Below are positions 26,236 to 35,131 of a DNA stretch of 64,000 bases, in pieces. Made by a program: the position numbers and the translations under genes. Source of the stretch: Streptomyces sp. NBC_01276 (GTDB lineage Bacteria; Actinomycetota; Actinomycetes; Streptomycetales; Streptomycetaceae); NCBI RefSeq assembly GCF_041435355.1, contig NZ_CP108442.1:1240001-1304000 (forward strand), given 5' to 3'. The stretch's first letter is position 1, and each line of letters begins with the position of its first letter. The notes under the pieces are model-generated. The model worked only from the letters and a program-made list of their open reading frames with translations, ran no database searches and was not told the origin of the DNA.

Positions 26236-27507
26236 ATGTCGCGAACCGTCCGCGCCCTGGCCGCCGCAGCGGCCGCCCTCGCGTTCGTCTCCGCCTGCAA
26301 CTCCGCCTCCGCCTCCCACGGCCCCGCTCCCGACGGGCCGGGAGGCCGGACCGGGAACACGCGCGGGGTGGGCGCGGACTCCGTCAAGGTCGGCGGCATC
26401 GTGTCGATGACCAGCGCGAGCGGCTACAGCAAGAAGGACACCGACCTCGGGGCCAGGGCCCGGTTCCTGAGAGCGAACGCCGAGGGCGGAGTCGCCGGGC
26501 GCAGGATCGACTACATCGGCGCGGAGGACGACGGCCAGGACCCGGGGAAGAACCTGGCGGCCGCCCGCAAGCTGGTCCAGCAGGACAAGGTCTTCGCGGT
26601 GTCCCCGATGAGCTCGGTGACCTTCTCCGGCGCCGACTTCCTGGAAAAGGAGAAGGTCCCCACCTTCGGCTGGGGCACCCTGCCGTCCTTCTGCGGGCCG
26701 GAGTACGTCTACGGGTTCAACGGCTGCCTGGTCCCCTCCCCCGGCGGCACCCTCAACCAGACCTGGCCCGAGGGCATCGGCCGGGTGCTCGGCGGGGCCG
26801 GGGGCAAGTCGGTCGCGATCATCGCCAACGACAGCGACGCCGGGAAGTTCGGCATCCGCACCTTCCGGCAGGGCTTCACCGCCGCCGGGTTCACGGTGTC
26901 CTACGCCAAGGCCTCCGTACCGGCCACGGCCGTGCCCAGCGACTGGTCGGCCTACGTCAAGGAGCTCCTGGCGGGCCCCGACGGGAAGGCCCCGGACGCC
27001 GTGGTCTCCGTCATGCAGACCCCCAGCAACATCGGGTTGTTCACCGCGCTCAAGCGGGCCGACTACCGGGGCGTGCTCACCGATCCCACGGACTACGACC
27101 CGGGGCTCCTCGCCAAGGACGCCACCAGGCAGGCCCTCGACGGGGTCTACGTGCTGCTCCAGTTCCAGCCCTTCGAGTCCGCGGACCCGAAGATGGAGCG
27201 GTTCAAGGCCGACGTCAAGGCGGCGGCGAACGGACAGGACGTACCGCTGAACATGCACATGCTGACCGGGTACATGTCGGCCGACCTGTTCCTGTCCATC
27301 GCGGCGAAGGCGGGCCGCGACCTCACCGTGGAGTCCTTCCAGGCGGCCGCCCGGGGCTTCTCCGACACGGGGACCCTGGTCGGCGACCGGTCGGAGCCCA
27401 AGGGCCAGAAGGACAGCTTCGGCTGCGGTGCGCTGGTGCGGCTGAAGGACGGGGCGTACGAGGTGGCCGTGCCGTTCGCCTGCCACCAGCCCGTCCCCTT
27501 CGCGTAG
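26236..27507 (+). CDS. ABC importer substrate-binding lipoprotein (LivJ-like)
   Basis: A 423-residue type I periplasmic-binding-fold protein. The signal peptide ends in a lipobox-like FVSACNS, so the mature protein is probably anchored to the membrane by Cys22. The mature start VKVGGIVSMTSASGYSKKD and GVAGRRIDYIGAEDDGQDPG are typical of branched-chain amino acid-type binding proteins. The second lobe begins near VLGGAGGKSVAIIANDSDAG. The ATG at 26236 is chosen over in-frame upstream codons because GGAGGGG lies nine bases before it and the signal peptide begins there. It is followed after nine bases by the fused permease-ATPase gene. The ligand is unknown. Confidence 0.9.
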   Translation: MSRTVRALAAAAAALAFVSACNSASASHGPAPDGPGGRTGNTRGVGADSVKVGGIVSMTSASGYSKKDTDLGARARFLRANAEGGVAGRRIDYIGAEDDGQDPGKNLAAARKLVQQDKVFAVSPMSSVTFSGADFLEKEKVPTFGWGTLPSFCGPEYVYGFNGCLVPSPGGTLNQTWPEGIGRVLGGAGGKSVAIIANDSDAGKFGIRTFRQGFTAAGFTVSYAKASVPATAVPSDWSAYVKELLAGPDGKAPDAVVSVMQTPSNIGLFTALKRADYRGVLTDPTDYDPGLLAKDATRQALDGVYVLLQFQPFESADPKMERFKADVKAAANGQDVPLNMHMLTGYMSADLFLSIAAKAGRDLTVESFQAAARGFSDTGTLVGDRSEPKGQKDSFGCGALVRLKDGAYEVAVPFACHQPVPFA

Positions 27508-27516
27508 GGGCCCGCC

Positions 27517-30354
27517 ATGGGGGATCTGCTCGTCTTCGTGCTGAGCGGTCTGGTCTCCGGAGCCCTGTACGCGCTGCTGGCCACCGGGCTGGTGCTGTCG
27601 TACTCGGCGTCCGGGCTGTTCAACTTCGCCCACGGGGCCACCGCCTACCTGTGCGCCCTGGTCTTCTACGAACTGCACTCCGGGCTCGGCTGGCCCGCCG
27701 TCCCGGCGGCCCTGCTGGTGGTCTGCGGACTGGCGCCCGGACTCGGGTGGGGGCTGGACCGGCTGATGTTCCGACGGCTCGCGCGGGTCGGGGAGAGCGC
27801 GCAGATCGTGGCGACCATCGGCCTGCTGGTGGCGCTGCCCGCCGCCGGGCTGTGGGCGGTGGAGCTGCTCTCGGACGCGGGCGCGCCGCTCAAGCCGGCG
27901 GAGAACCAGTTCGGGCTGCCGGGGGTCGGGCCGAGCCCGGCGAGGTCGTGGCGGCTCGCGGACGGCGTCGGCGTCGACTCCGACCAGCTGATCACCTGGG
28001 TGGTCACGGCGGTGGTGGCGGCGGCCCTGTGGGTGCTGCTGCGCCACACCCGGCTGGGGCTGCGGCTGCGGGCCGCCGTGGACGACCGGTCCCTGACCGA
28101 GCTGCGCGGGATCAGCGCCGACCGGCTGTCGTCGGTCGCGTGGATGATCGCGTCGGGGCTGGCGGGCCTCGCCGGGGTGCTGGCGACCCCGCTGCTGGGG
28201 CTGTCCGCGCACGACTTCACCCTGTTCCTCTTCGTGTCCGCGACGGCGGCGGTGATCGGGCGGTTCGCGTCCGTGCCGCTGGCGTTCGCGGGCGGGCTGG
28301 GGCTGGGGGTGCTGCAGAACCTGGTCGCCGGGTACGCGTCCTTCGCCGAGTCCGTCACCGGGTTCAGGACGGCGGTGCCCTTCCTGATCCTGTTCGGCGG
28401 GCTGCTGGTGCTCACCCGGCGGGCGCGCACCGCCGGGGTCGCCCCGGCGGACGCGCCGTCGCCGGACCATCTGGCCGGGGCCCCGTGGGCACGGCGGTGG
28501 GGGGTGTGGGCGGCCGGCGCCGGGCTGCTGTGCGTGGCCCTCTACACCGTCACCACCCCTTTCTGGAGCGGGTTGCTCGCGCAGGGGCTGGCCGTCGGCC
28601 TGGTGTTCCTGTCCTTCACGGTGGTGACCGGGCTCGGCGCGATGGTCTCCCTGGCGCAGGCCACCTTCGTCACCGCCTCGGCCCTCGTGGCGGGGCTGCT
28701 GATGAGCCGGGGCTGGCCGTTCGTGGCGGCGCTGGCGGTCGGCACCTGCGTGGCCGCCGCGCTGGGGGCGCTGGTCGCGCTGCCGGCCCTGCGGCTCGGC
28801 GGGCGGTCGCTGGCGCTGGCCACCCTGGCGCTGGCGTTCCTGGCCGACCAGGTGCTGTTCCAGATGCGGTGGCTGCGGGGCGGGGACGCCGGGTGGGCGG
28901 TGCCGAGGCCCGTGGTCGGGCCGGTGGACCTCTCCGACGACCGGGCGCTGGGGGTGGCGCTGGTGGTGCTGATCGCACTGGTGGCGGCCGGGCTGAGCGC
29001 GCTGCGCGACTCGCCGTCGGGGCGGGCGATGCTGGCCGTGCGGTCGGCGCCGGCCGCGGCGATGGCCTCGGGGGTGTCCGTGCTGCGCACGAAGCTGCTG
29101 CTGTTCACCCTGTCGGCGGGACTGGCGGGCTTCGGGGGCGTGATGTACGCCTCGTACAACACCCGGATCACGGCCACGGACTTCACCGCGATGACGGGGC
29201 TGGTGTGGCTGGCGGTGGTGGTCGCGGCGGGCGTGCGGAGGCCGCCGTACGCGGTGGTGGCGGGGCTGGTCTACGCGGTGGCCCCGCGGCTGCTGTCGGA
29301 CTACGTGACGGAGTCGGCGCACCTGCCGGTGATCCTGTTCGGGCTGGCCGGACTGGCGCTGGCCAACGACCCCGACGGGTACTGCGCGGCCGTTCCGCTG
29401 CGCCGGGCGAAACGCCGGGCCCGTGCCGGGGGCGACCGGCCGGCGGGCTCCCCGGCCGGGGTGGCGGGGGCGGAGCCGGGCTCCACGGGGCGGTCCCCCG
29501 CCCCGGCCCTTCCCGACACCGGAGGCGAGCCCCCGGGCCACGGCGGGCGCACCGGCCCGGGAGGGGGGTCCCGCCCCGGAGAGGGGTCCGGGGCGCGGCG
29601 CGCGGCCCCGACCGGCGGCGTTCCGCGCCCCGCGCACCCCGCCCGGGCACCGGCCGGCCACCGGGCCGCGCTGGAGCTGCGCGGGATCCGGGCCGGCTAC
29701 GACGGGGGGAACGTGCTGCGCGGGGTGGACCTCGGCGTGCGGCGCGGGGAGGTGCTGGCCGTGCTCGGGCCCAACGGGGCCGGGAAGAGCACCGCCTGCC
29801 GGGTGGCCGCCGGGCTGCTGCCCGCCACGGGCGGGTCGGTCTTCGTGGCCGGGCGGGACGCCACGCGTGACGGCCCCGTACGCCGCGCCCGGGCCGGGGT
29901 GCTCCTCGCCCCCGAGGGGCGGGGGATCTTCCCGGCGCTCACCGTGGAGGAGAACCTCGCCCTGCACCTCGAGGACCCCGGGGAACGACGGGCCGTGTAC
30001 GACCGTTTCCCCCGGCTCGGGGAGCGGCGCAGGGTGGCCGCCGGGGCCCTGTCGGGCGGGGAGCAGCAGATGCTGTCGCTGGCCCCGCTGTTGCAGCGCC
30101 CGCCGGCGGTGCTGCTCGCCGACGAGCCCTCGCTCGGCCTCGCTCCGCGCGTCGTGGAGGAGGTGTACGCGCTGCTCACCGAGCTCCGCGGGGCGGGTTG
30201 CGCGGTGCTGCTGGTGGAGGAGAGGGCCGACGCTGTACTCGGGATCGCCGACCGCGTGGCCTTCCTCGCCCGGGGCCGGGTCTCCTGGTGCGGCCCGCGG
30301 GCCGAGGTGGACGCGGAGCGGCTCACCGAGGCCTACCTGGGGGTGGCGCGGTGA
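27517..30354 (+). CDS. Fused LivH-LivM-LivF ABC importer protein
   Basis: A 945-residue fusion of three components usually made from separate genes. Residues 1-305 are a LivH-type permease (GLVSGALYALLATGLVLSYS, FNFAHGATAYL). Residues about 325-625 are a LivM-type permease (GLVFLSFTVVTGLGAMVSLA, PALRLGGRSLALATLALAFL). After a Pro/Gly/Arg-rich linker (about 630-705), residues 710-945 are a LivF-type ATPase with Walker A GPNGAGKST (751-759), signature LSGGE (845-849) and Walker B VLLADEPSLGLAP. The Walker B glutamate and D loop are intact. It pairs with the overlapping LivG-type ATPase (GTGA). The chain length and in-frame linker argue against annotation error. Confidence 0.92.
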   Translation: MGDLLVFVLSGLVSGALYALLATGLVLSYSASGLFNFAHGATAYLCALVFYELHSGLGWPAVPAALLVVCGLAPGLGWGLDRLMFRRLARVGESAQIVATIGLLVALPAAGLWAVELLSDAGAPLKPAENQFGLPGVGPSPARSWRLADGVGVDSDQLITWVVTAVVAAALWVLLRHTRLGLRLRAAVDDRSLTELRGISADRLSSVAWMIASGLAGLAGVLATPLLGLSAHDFTLFLFVSATAAVIGRFASVPLAFAGGLGLGVLQNLVAGYASFAESVTGFRTAVPFLILFGGLLVLTRRARTAGVAPADAPSPDHLAGAPWARRWGVWAAGAGLLCVALYTVTTPFWSGLLAQGLAVGLVFLSFTVVTGLGAMVSLAQATFVTASALVAGLLMSRGWPFVAALAVGTCVAAALGALVALPALRLGGRSLALATLALAFLADQVLFQMRWLRGGDAGWAVPRPVVGPVDLSDDRALGVALVVLIALVAAGLSALRDSPSGRAMLAVRSAPAAAMASGVSVLRTKLLLFTLSAGLAGFGGVMYASYNTRITATDFTAMTGLVWLAVVVAAGVRRPPYAVVAGLVYAVAPRLLSDYVTESAHLPVILFGLAGLALANDPDGYCAAVPLRRAKRRARAGGDRPAGSPAGVAGAEPGSTGRSPAPALPDTGGEPPGHGGRTGPGGGSRPGEGSGARRAAPTGGVPRPAHPARAPAGHRAALELRGIRAGYDGGNVLRGVDLGVRRGEVLAVLGPNGAGKSTACRVAAGLLPATGGSVFVAGRDATRDGPVRRARAGVLLAPEGRGIFPALTVEENLALHLEDPGERRAVYDRFPRLGERRRVAAGALSGGEQQMLSLAPLLQRPPAVLLADEPSLGLAPRVVEEVYALLTELRGAGCAVLLVEERADAVLGIADRVAFLARGRVSWCGPRAEVDAERLTEAYLGVAR

Positions 30355-31121
30355 GCGGGTACGTGTTCGAGGCGCGGGGGGTCGGCGTGCGGTTCGGCGG
30401 GGTCCGGGCCCTGACCGGGGTGGACCTCGGGGTCCGGGCCGGGGAGGTGTGCGGGCTGATCGGGCCGAACGGGGCCGGGAAGACCACCCTGTTCGACGTG
30501 CTGTCGGGGCTCCGGCGGCCGGACCGCGGGCGGATGTTCCTCGACGGGGTGGACGTCACCCGCCGTTCCCCGGTGTGGCGGGCCCGGCACGGCGTGCGCC
30601 GGACCTTCCAGCGCCGACAGTTGTTCGGGCAGCTGAGCGTGGCCGACAACGTGCTCGTCGCCCAGGAGTGGCGGGGCGGCGGGGGCGGTCTGGCCGCCGG
30701 CCTGCCGGCCGCGCCGGGCCGGCGGGCCCGGGAACGGGCCCGCCGGGAGCGGGGCGGGGAGCTGCTGGCGGAGTGCGGGATCGGGGCCCTGGGGCCCGCG
30801 TACCCGAGCGGGCTGCCGGCCGGGCGGGCCCGGATGGTGGAGCTGGCCCGCGCGGTGGCCGACCGGCCGCGGGTGCTGCTGCTGGACGAGCCCGCCTCGG
30901 GGCTGTCGGGGGCGGAGCGGGAGCGGCTCGCCGCGGTGGTGCGGAGGCTGGCCGGGGAGGAGGGCTGCGCGGTGCTGCTGGTCGAGCACGACGTGGCCTT
31001 CGTGATGGAGCTGTGCGCGCGGGTGGTGGTCCTGGACCTCGGTACGGTCCTCGCCGAGGGAACCCCGGCCGAGGTCCGGGCGAACCCGCTGGTGCGGGAG
31101 GCGTACCTGGGTCCGCGGTGA
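30351..31121 (+). CDS. ABC importer ATPase, LivG-like, atypical signature motif
   Basis: A 256-residue ATPase. Walker A GPNGAGKTT is at residues 38-46, Walker B reads VLLLDEPASGLS with the catalytic Glu, and the switch His is in LLVEHDVAFVM. LivG features include RTFQRRQLFGQLSVADNVLV. The ABC signature is atypical: where LivG proteins carry LSYGQQ or LPYGDQ, this has GLPAGRARMVELARA. The GTG overlaps the fusion gene by four bases. It presumably forms the heterodimer with the LivF domain of the fusion. A degenerate signature is often tolerated at one of two sites in asymmetric ABC proteins; whether that holds here is inference. Confidence 0.88.
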   Translation: MSGYVFEARGVGVRFGGVRALTGVDLGVRAGEVCGLIGPNGAGKTTLFDVLSGLRRPDRGRMFLDGVDVTRRSPVWRARHGVRRTFQRRQLFGQLSVADNVLVAQEWRGGGGGLAAGLPAAPGRRARERARRERGGELLAECGIGALGPAYPSGLPAGRARMVELARAVADRPRVLLLDEPASGLSGAERERLAAVVRRLAGEEGCAVLLVEHDVAFVMELCARVVVLDLGTVLAEGTPAEVRANPLVREAYLGPR

Positions 31122-31170
31122 CCACGCCGCGGGAGCGCCGCCCCGGTGGGCCGTACGAGGTCCGGGCGAG

Positions 31171-31299
31171 GTCCGCGCGGGTCGGCGCCGGGTCCGCGCG
31201 GGGTCGGCGCCGGGTCCGCGCGGGTCGGCGCCGGGTCCGCGCGGGTCGGCGCCGGGTCCGGGCGGGGTCGCCGCCGGGTCCGGGCGGGGTCGCCGCCGG
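31171..31299. repeat. Six tandem 21-22 bp repeats
   Basis: Six back-to-back copies of a 21-22 base unit starting GTCCGCGCGGGTCGG and ending CGCCGG. Units 1-4 are nearly identical; units 5 and 6 carry GTCCGGGCGGGGTCG. A partial copy follows. They fill the gap between the LivG gene and the aldo/keto reductase gene. No spacers, so not a CRISPR array. Confidence 0.85.
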
Positions 31300-31422
31300 G
31301 TCCGGCGGAGGCCTGTGAGGTCCGCCCCGATGGCGGGAATAGGGCGTACGGGCGGCCGGTTGTCGCCCGTCGTACGCCGTGGCACGGACCACACCGCCCC
31401 GACCCCGAGGGAACGACCAGAC

Positions 31423-32271
31423 GTGAACCAGGTCCCCAGCATCAAGCTCAACAACGGCACGGCCATGCCCCAGCTCGGTTTCGGCGTCTGGCAGGTCCCG
31501 GACTCCGAGGCCGAGCGGGCCGTGGGTACGGCGCTGGAGGCCGGCTACCGGAGCATCGACACGGCGGCGATCTACGGCAACGAGCGCGGCACCGGCCGCG
31601 CCGTGGCCGCGTCCGGGGTGCCGCGCGAGGAACTGTTCGTCACCACCAAGCTGTGGAACGGTCCGAAGCGGCGCTGGGGCCGGGACGAGGTGCTGCGGGC
31701 CTTCGACGACTCGCTCGACAAGCTGGGCCTCGACCACCTCGACCTGTACCTGATCCACTGGCCGCGCCCGATGCGCGACGACTTCCTCGCCATCTGGAAG
31801 ACCTTCGAGGAGATCGCGGCGTCCGGCCGGGCCAAGGCCGTCGGCGTGTCGAACTTCCGCCCGGCGGACCTGGAGCGGCTCCGCGGCGAGAGCGCCCTGG
31901 TGCCGGCGGTGAACCAGGTCGAGCTGCACCCGCTGTTCCCGCAGGAGGAGCTGCGGGCGCTGCACGCCTCCCTCGGCATCGTCACCGAGGCCTGGTCCCC
32001 GCTCGGCCAGGGCAAGGAGCTGCTGACCCTTCCCGCGGTCGCCGCCGTCGCCGCCCGGCACGGCCGCAGCGCCGCGCAGGTGGTACTGCGCTGGCACCTG
32101 CAGCTCGGCAACGTCGTGATCCCGAAGTCGGTGACGCCCTCCCGGATCCGGGAGAACCTGGACGTGTTCGGCTTCGAGCTGGGCGCCGCGGACCTCGCGG
32201 AGCTGTCCGCCCTCGGTGCGGGCGCGGCGGGCCGCCGGATCGGCCCGGACCCGGCCGTCTTCGACGTCTGA
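31423..32271 (+). CDS. Aldo/keto reductase
   Basis: A 282-residue NADPH-dependent (alpha/beta)8 oxidoreductase. The catalytic tetrad of the family is visible: Asp in YRSIDTAAIYGNE, Tyr in the same motif, Lys in VTTKLWNG and His in DLYLIHWPRP. The cofactor end shows GNVVIPKSVTPSRIRENLDV, the Lys/Ser/Arg pattern that holds the NADPH 2'-phosphate. The sequence resembles actinobacterial 2,5-diketo-gluconate reductase-like enzymes, but the substrate is not determined. The GTG at 31423 is preceded by AGGGA. The lectin-domain gene begins 11 bases after its stop, so the two are likely co-transcribed. Confidence 0.93.
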   Translation: MNQVPSIKLNNGTAMPQLGFGVWQVPDSEAERAVGTALEAGYRSIDTAAIYGNERGTGRAVAASGVPREELFVTTKLWNGPKRRWGRDEVLRAFDDSLDKLGLDHLDLYLIHWPRPMRDDFLAIWKTFEEIAASGRAKAVGVSNFRPADLERLRGESALVPAVNQVELHPLFPQEELRALHASLGIVTEAWSPLGQGKELLTLPAVAAVAARHGRSAAQVVLRWHLQLGNVVIPKSVTPSRIRENLDVFGFELGAADLAELSALGAGAAGRRIGPDPAVFDV

Positions 32272-32282
32272 GGAGCGGGCGC

Positions 32283-32708
32283 GTGAACCTCGTGGACGGG
32301 GTCTACCGGATCCGCAACGTGGAGAGCGGCCTGGTGCTGCAGCTGGAGGGCGCCTCCCGGGTGCGGGTGGGCCCGGACGGGCCGCCCGCGCCCGCCGCCG
32401 CCCGCCGGTGGCGGATCTCGCCGGTGCACAGCGGCGGCGGGATCTTCCACGTCGTGAGCGAGGACAACGGGCGGCGCCTGGACGTGGCGAACGCCTCGAC
32501 GGACAGCGGGGCCCGGGTGCAGGTGTGGCGGGCCAATGCCTTCGGGGCGCAGGAGTGGCTCGTCGAGGAACACCTCGACGAGCCGGGGGTGGTGTCGCTG
32601 GTGGCGTGCATCAGCGGGCTGTCGCTGGAGGCCGACGCCGAGGGCCGGGCCCGGCAGGGCGAGGACACCGACTCCCCGTCGCAGTGGTGGCGGCTGGAGC
32701 CGGTGTGA
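32283..32708 (+). CDS. Small RICIN-type beta-trefoil lectin protein
   Basis: A 141-residue stand-alone beta-trefoil domain. The pattern of a ricin-type lectin is seen in VYRIRNVESGLVLQL (first lobe), IFHVVSEDNGRRLDVANAST (second) and VSLVACISGLSLEADA (third), with the QxW-like elements AQEWLV and SQWWRLEPV. There is no signal peptide or transmembrane helix, which is unusual because most Streptomyces ricin domains are attached to secreted enzymes. The GTG at 32283 follows GGAG. It is directly downstream of the aldo/keto reductase gene. A role in binding an intracellular sugar or as an adaptor is possible but unproven. Confidence 0.75.
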   Translation: MNLVDGVYRIRNVESGLVLQLEGASRVRVGPDGPPAPAAARRWRISPVHSGGGIFHVVSEDNGRRLDVANASTDSGARVQVWRANAFGAQEWLVEEHLDEPGVVSLVACISGLSLEADAEGRARQGEDTDSPSQWWRLEPV

Positions 32709-32839
32709 ACCCGCGCCGGACGGCTGCGGGGCGCGCGGCGTCGCAGACCCCTGGCCGGCCGCGGCCCCGGCCCCTGCGCTGTGGCCGGGCGGGGCCGGTC
32801 GGGGCCTCGCGGGACCGGGCGGGGCGGCGGCGCCGGGTG

Positions 32840-33145
32840 TCAGCTCGCGCCGTGGGCGGGTGCGAGGGATTCGACGCGTTCGGCGAGGGCGAAGTCCTTC
32901 TCGGTGACCAGGCCGCCGGCGTCGTGGCTGTTCACCGACAGGCGCACGGTGTCGTAGCCCAGGGTGAGGTCCGAGTGGTGGTTCAACTCGTCCTGCACCA
33001 CGGTGACGTGGGTGACCAGCGCACTGGCGGCCCGGTGCGTGGCCAGCCGGTAGGTGCGGACGATGTGGTCGTCCTCGAAGGACCAGCCGGGGAGTTCCCG
33101 CAGCCGGTCCTCGATCTCCTTCTGCGAAAGCGGTTCGCTTGGCAT
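32840..33145 (-). CDS. 4a-hydroxytetrahydrobiopterin dehydratase (PCD/DCoH)
   Basis: A 101-residue pterin-4a-carbinolamine dehydratase. The active-site pattern of the family is present in ELNHHSDLTLGYDTVRLSV and SHDAGGLVTEKD: the double His, the aromatic Tyr position and the third His-Asp pair. The N-terminus EIEDRLRELPGWSFEDD is also typical. It dehydrates 4a-hydroxytetrahydropterin made by aromatic amino acid hydroxylases. No such hydroxylase is in this window, so its partner lies elsewhere, or it acts in another pterin context. The ATG at 33145 gives the normal length. It stands alone and is divergent from the oxidoreductase gene. Confidence 0.92.
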   Translation of the reverse strand: MPSEPLSQKEIEDRLRELPGWSFEDDHIVRTYRLATHRAASALVTHVTVVQDELNHHSDLTLGYDTVRLSVNSHDAGGLVTEKDFALAERVESLAPAHGAS

Positions 33146-33314
33146 CCGCGTTCTCCTTCCCCGTGACGTGTGGTCAGTTTCCCATAGGTGCGCCGGATCG
33201 AACCTTTCGCGCCATAGTGCGACCGGGTGCTCCCGCGCAGCTTCCGGGCCCCGGGCGGGCGCCCTATGCTCCTGCGCCGGACAGGCGTTACCACCGGTAA
33301 CAAGGAGGCGGGGC

Positions 33315-35108
33315 ATGGCGGCTCGTACGGGCGGTTCCAGGCGCGCGTTCATCGCGGGCGCGGCGGCGACCACGGCGGGCGCCCTGTCGGCCGCGGGGGC
33401 GGGCACCGCGCGGGCGGCCGCCGGCTCCGGCGCCGGCGCCGCGGCGGACCGGCGCACCGTCGCGGTCCTCGGCGGCGGGGTGGCCGGGATGACCGCGGCG
33501 CACGAGCTCGCCGAGCGCGGGTACGCCGTCACGGTGTACGAACGCCGGGCGCTCGGGGGCAAGGCCCGCAGCATGGACGTCCCCGGCAGCGCCCGGGGCG
33601 GGCGGCGCCCCCTGCCGGCGGAGCACGGATTCCGCTTCATCCCCGGCATCTACCACAACCTGCCCGACACCATGCGGCGCATCCCGTTCCCCGGGAACCC
33701 CAACGGGGTGTGGGACAACCTCGTCGCCCCCCGGGAGATGATGTTCGCCCGGTCGGGCGGACGCGAGGACCTGCGCGCCCCCGTCCCCTGGCCCGGCCAC
33801 TCCCCCGCCGGGCTGACGCCCGAGGAGATCGGCCGCGCCCTGACCGGGATCCTGCAGACCCTGGTCCGGCTGCCCGCGCACGAGACGGCGTACTTCGTCA
33901 ACCGCGTGCTCGTCTTCCTCACCAGCTGCGACGAGCGTCGCGAGGAGGTGTGGGAGCGCACCCCGTGGTGGGAGTTCACCCGGGCGGCCCGGATGTCGAC
34001 CGAGTACCAGCGCATCCTGGCGATCGGCGTCACCCGCAACATCGTGGCCACCAAGGCCGAGGAGGCCTCCACCCGTACGGTGGGCACCCTGGGCGAGGCC
34101 TTCGTCTTCAACCTCCTGGGGCGCGGCGCCGACGGCCCGCCGGACCGGATCCTCAACCTCCCGACCAACGAGGCGTGGATCACTCCGTGGGAGACCCATC
34201 TGCGCTCCCTCGGAGTGGAGTTCAGGATCGGCTGGACCGTCGAGGAGGTCCGCTGCGACGGCGGCCGGGTGAGCGGGGTCGCGGTGCTGGAGCCGTCCGG
34301 GGCGCGCCGCACGGTCACCGCCGACCACTACGTCAGCGCGCTGCCCGTCGAACACGCCCGCCGCACCTGGAGCCCGGCCCTGCGGGCCGCGGACCCGATG
34401 CTGGGGCGCTGCGACGCGCTCCGGACGGACTGGATGACCGGCATCCAGTTCTACCTCACCGAACGCGCCCCGCTCGTCCACGGACACCTCAACTGCATCG
34501 ACTCCCCCTGGTCGTTGACGGCCATCCAGCAAGCCGAACACTGGCCCTCCCGTGACTTCCCCGCCGACTACGGCGACGGGACGGCCGTGGACTGCCTGTC
34601 CGTGGACGTCTCCGAATGGGACAGGCCCGGGATCCTGTACGGGAAGACGGCCAAGGAGTGCACGCGCGAGGAGGTGGCCCGCGAGGTGTGGGCGCAGCTG
34701 AAGGCCTCCCTGAACGACACCGGGGCCGCTCCGCTCCGGGACGCCACGCTGCACTCCTGGTTCCTGGACCCGGGGGTCGACAGCCTCGGCACGCCGCACC
34801 CCACCAACCAGGACGAACTGCTGATCCATCCCACCGGCACCTTCCACAACCGGCCGAGCGCGGGAACCCGCGTCCCCAACTTCTTCCTCAGCGGGGACTA
34901 CGTGGCGGTCGACATCGACCTCGCGACGATGGAGGGCGCCAACGCCTCGGCCCGTGCGGCGGTCAACGCCCTGCTGGACCGGGAGGGTTCGGCGGCGGAC
35001 CGGTGCACCGTCACCGGTCTCTACCGGGCCCCCGAGGTGGAGTCGGCCAGGCGGCACGACCTGTGGCGCCACCGTCTCGGACTGCGGAACGTCTTCGACG
35101 TGGGCTGA
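33315..35108 (+). CDS. Tat-exported FAD-dependent amine oxidase-like protein
   Basis: A 597-residue flavoprotein. The N-terminus carries a twin-arginine signal (SRRAFIAGAAATTAGAL, Arg9-Arg10) ending at an Ala-rich cleavage site. The dinucleotide-binding motif VAVLGGGVAGMTAAHELAER starts near residue 49, followed by VYERRALGGKARS. The C-terminal FAD motif is FFLSGDYVAVDIDLATMEGA. It resembles hydroxysqualene dehydroxylase or phytoene desaturase-like amine oxidases, including EHGFRFIPGIYHNLPDTM. The ATG at 33315 has AAGGAGG six bases upstream. Export of a pre-folded flavoprotein fits the Tat route. The substrate is unknown; no carotenoid or hopanoid genes are nearby. Confidence 0.88.
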   Translation: MAARTGGSRRAFIAGAAATTAGALSAAGAGTARAAAGSGAGAAADRRTVAVLGGGVAGMTAAHELAERGYAVTVYERRALGGKARSMDVPGSARGGRRPLPAEHGFRFIPGIYHNLPDTMRRIPFPGNPNGVWDNLVAPREMMFARSGGREDLRAPVPWPGHSPAGLTPEEIGRALTGILQTLVRLPAHETAYFVNRVLVFLTSCDERREEVWERTPWWEFTRAARMSTEYQRILAIGVTRNIVATKAEEASTRTVGTLGEAFVFNLLGRGADGPPDRILNLPTNEAWITPWETHLRSLGVEFRIGWTVEEVRCDGGRVSGVAVLEPSGARRTVTADHYVSALPVEHARRTWSPALRAADPMLGRCDALRTDWMTGIQFYLTERAPLVHGHLNCIDSPWSLTAIQQAEHWPSRDFPADYGDGTAVDCLSVDVSEWDRPGILYGKTAKECTREEVAREVWAQLKASLNDTGAAPLRDATLHSWFLDPGVDSLGTPHPTNQDELLIHPTGTFHNRPSAGTRVPNFFLSGDYVAVDIDLATMEGANASARAAVNALLDREGSAADRCTVTGLYRAPEVESARRHDLWRHRLGLRNVFDVG

Positions 35109-35131
35109 GGGGGCCGGGTTACCGTCCGGGT

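Noticed and set aside
26215..29967. 1250-codon minus-strand open frame across the ABC importer
   Set aside because: It is an antisense frame of two clear genes with domain content; high GC keeps stop codons rare.
31171..31299. Possible CRISPR array
   Set aside because: The copies are head-to-tail without spacers and no cas genes are present.
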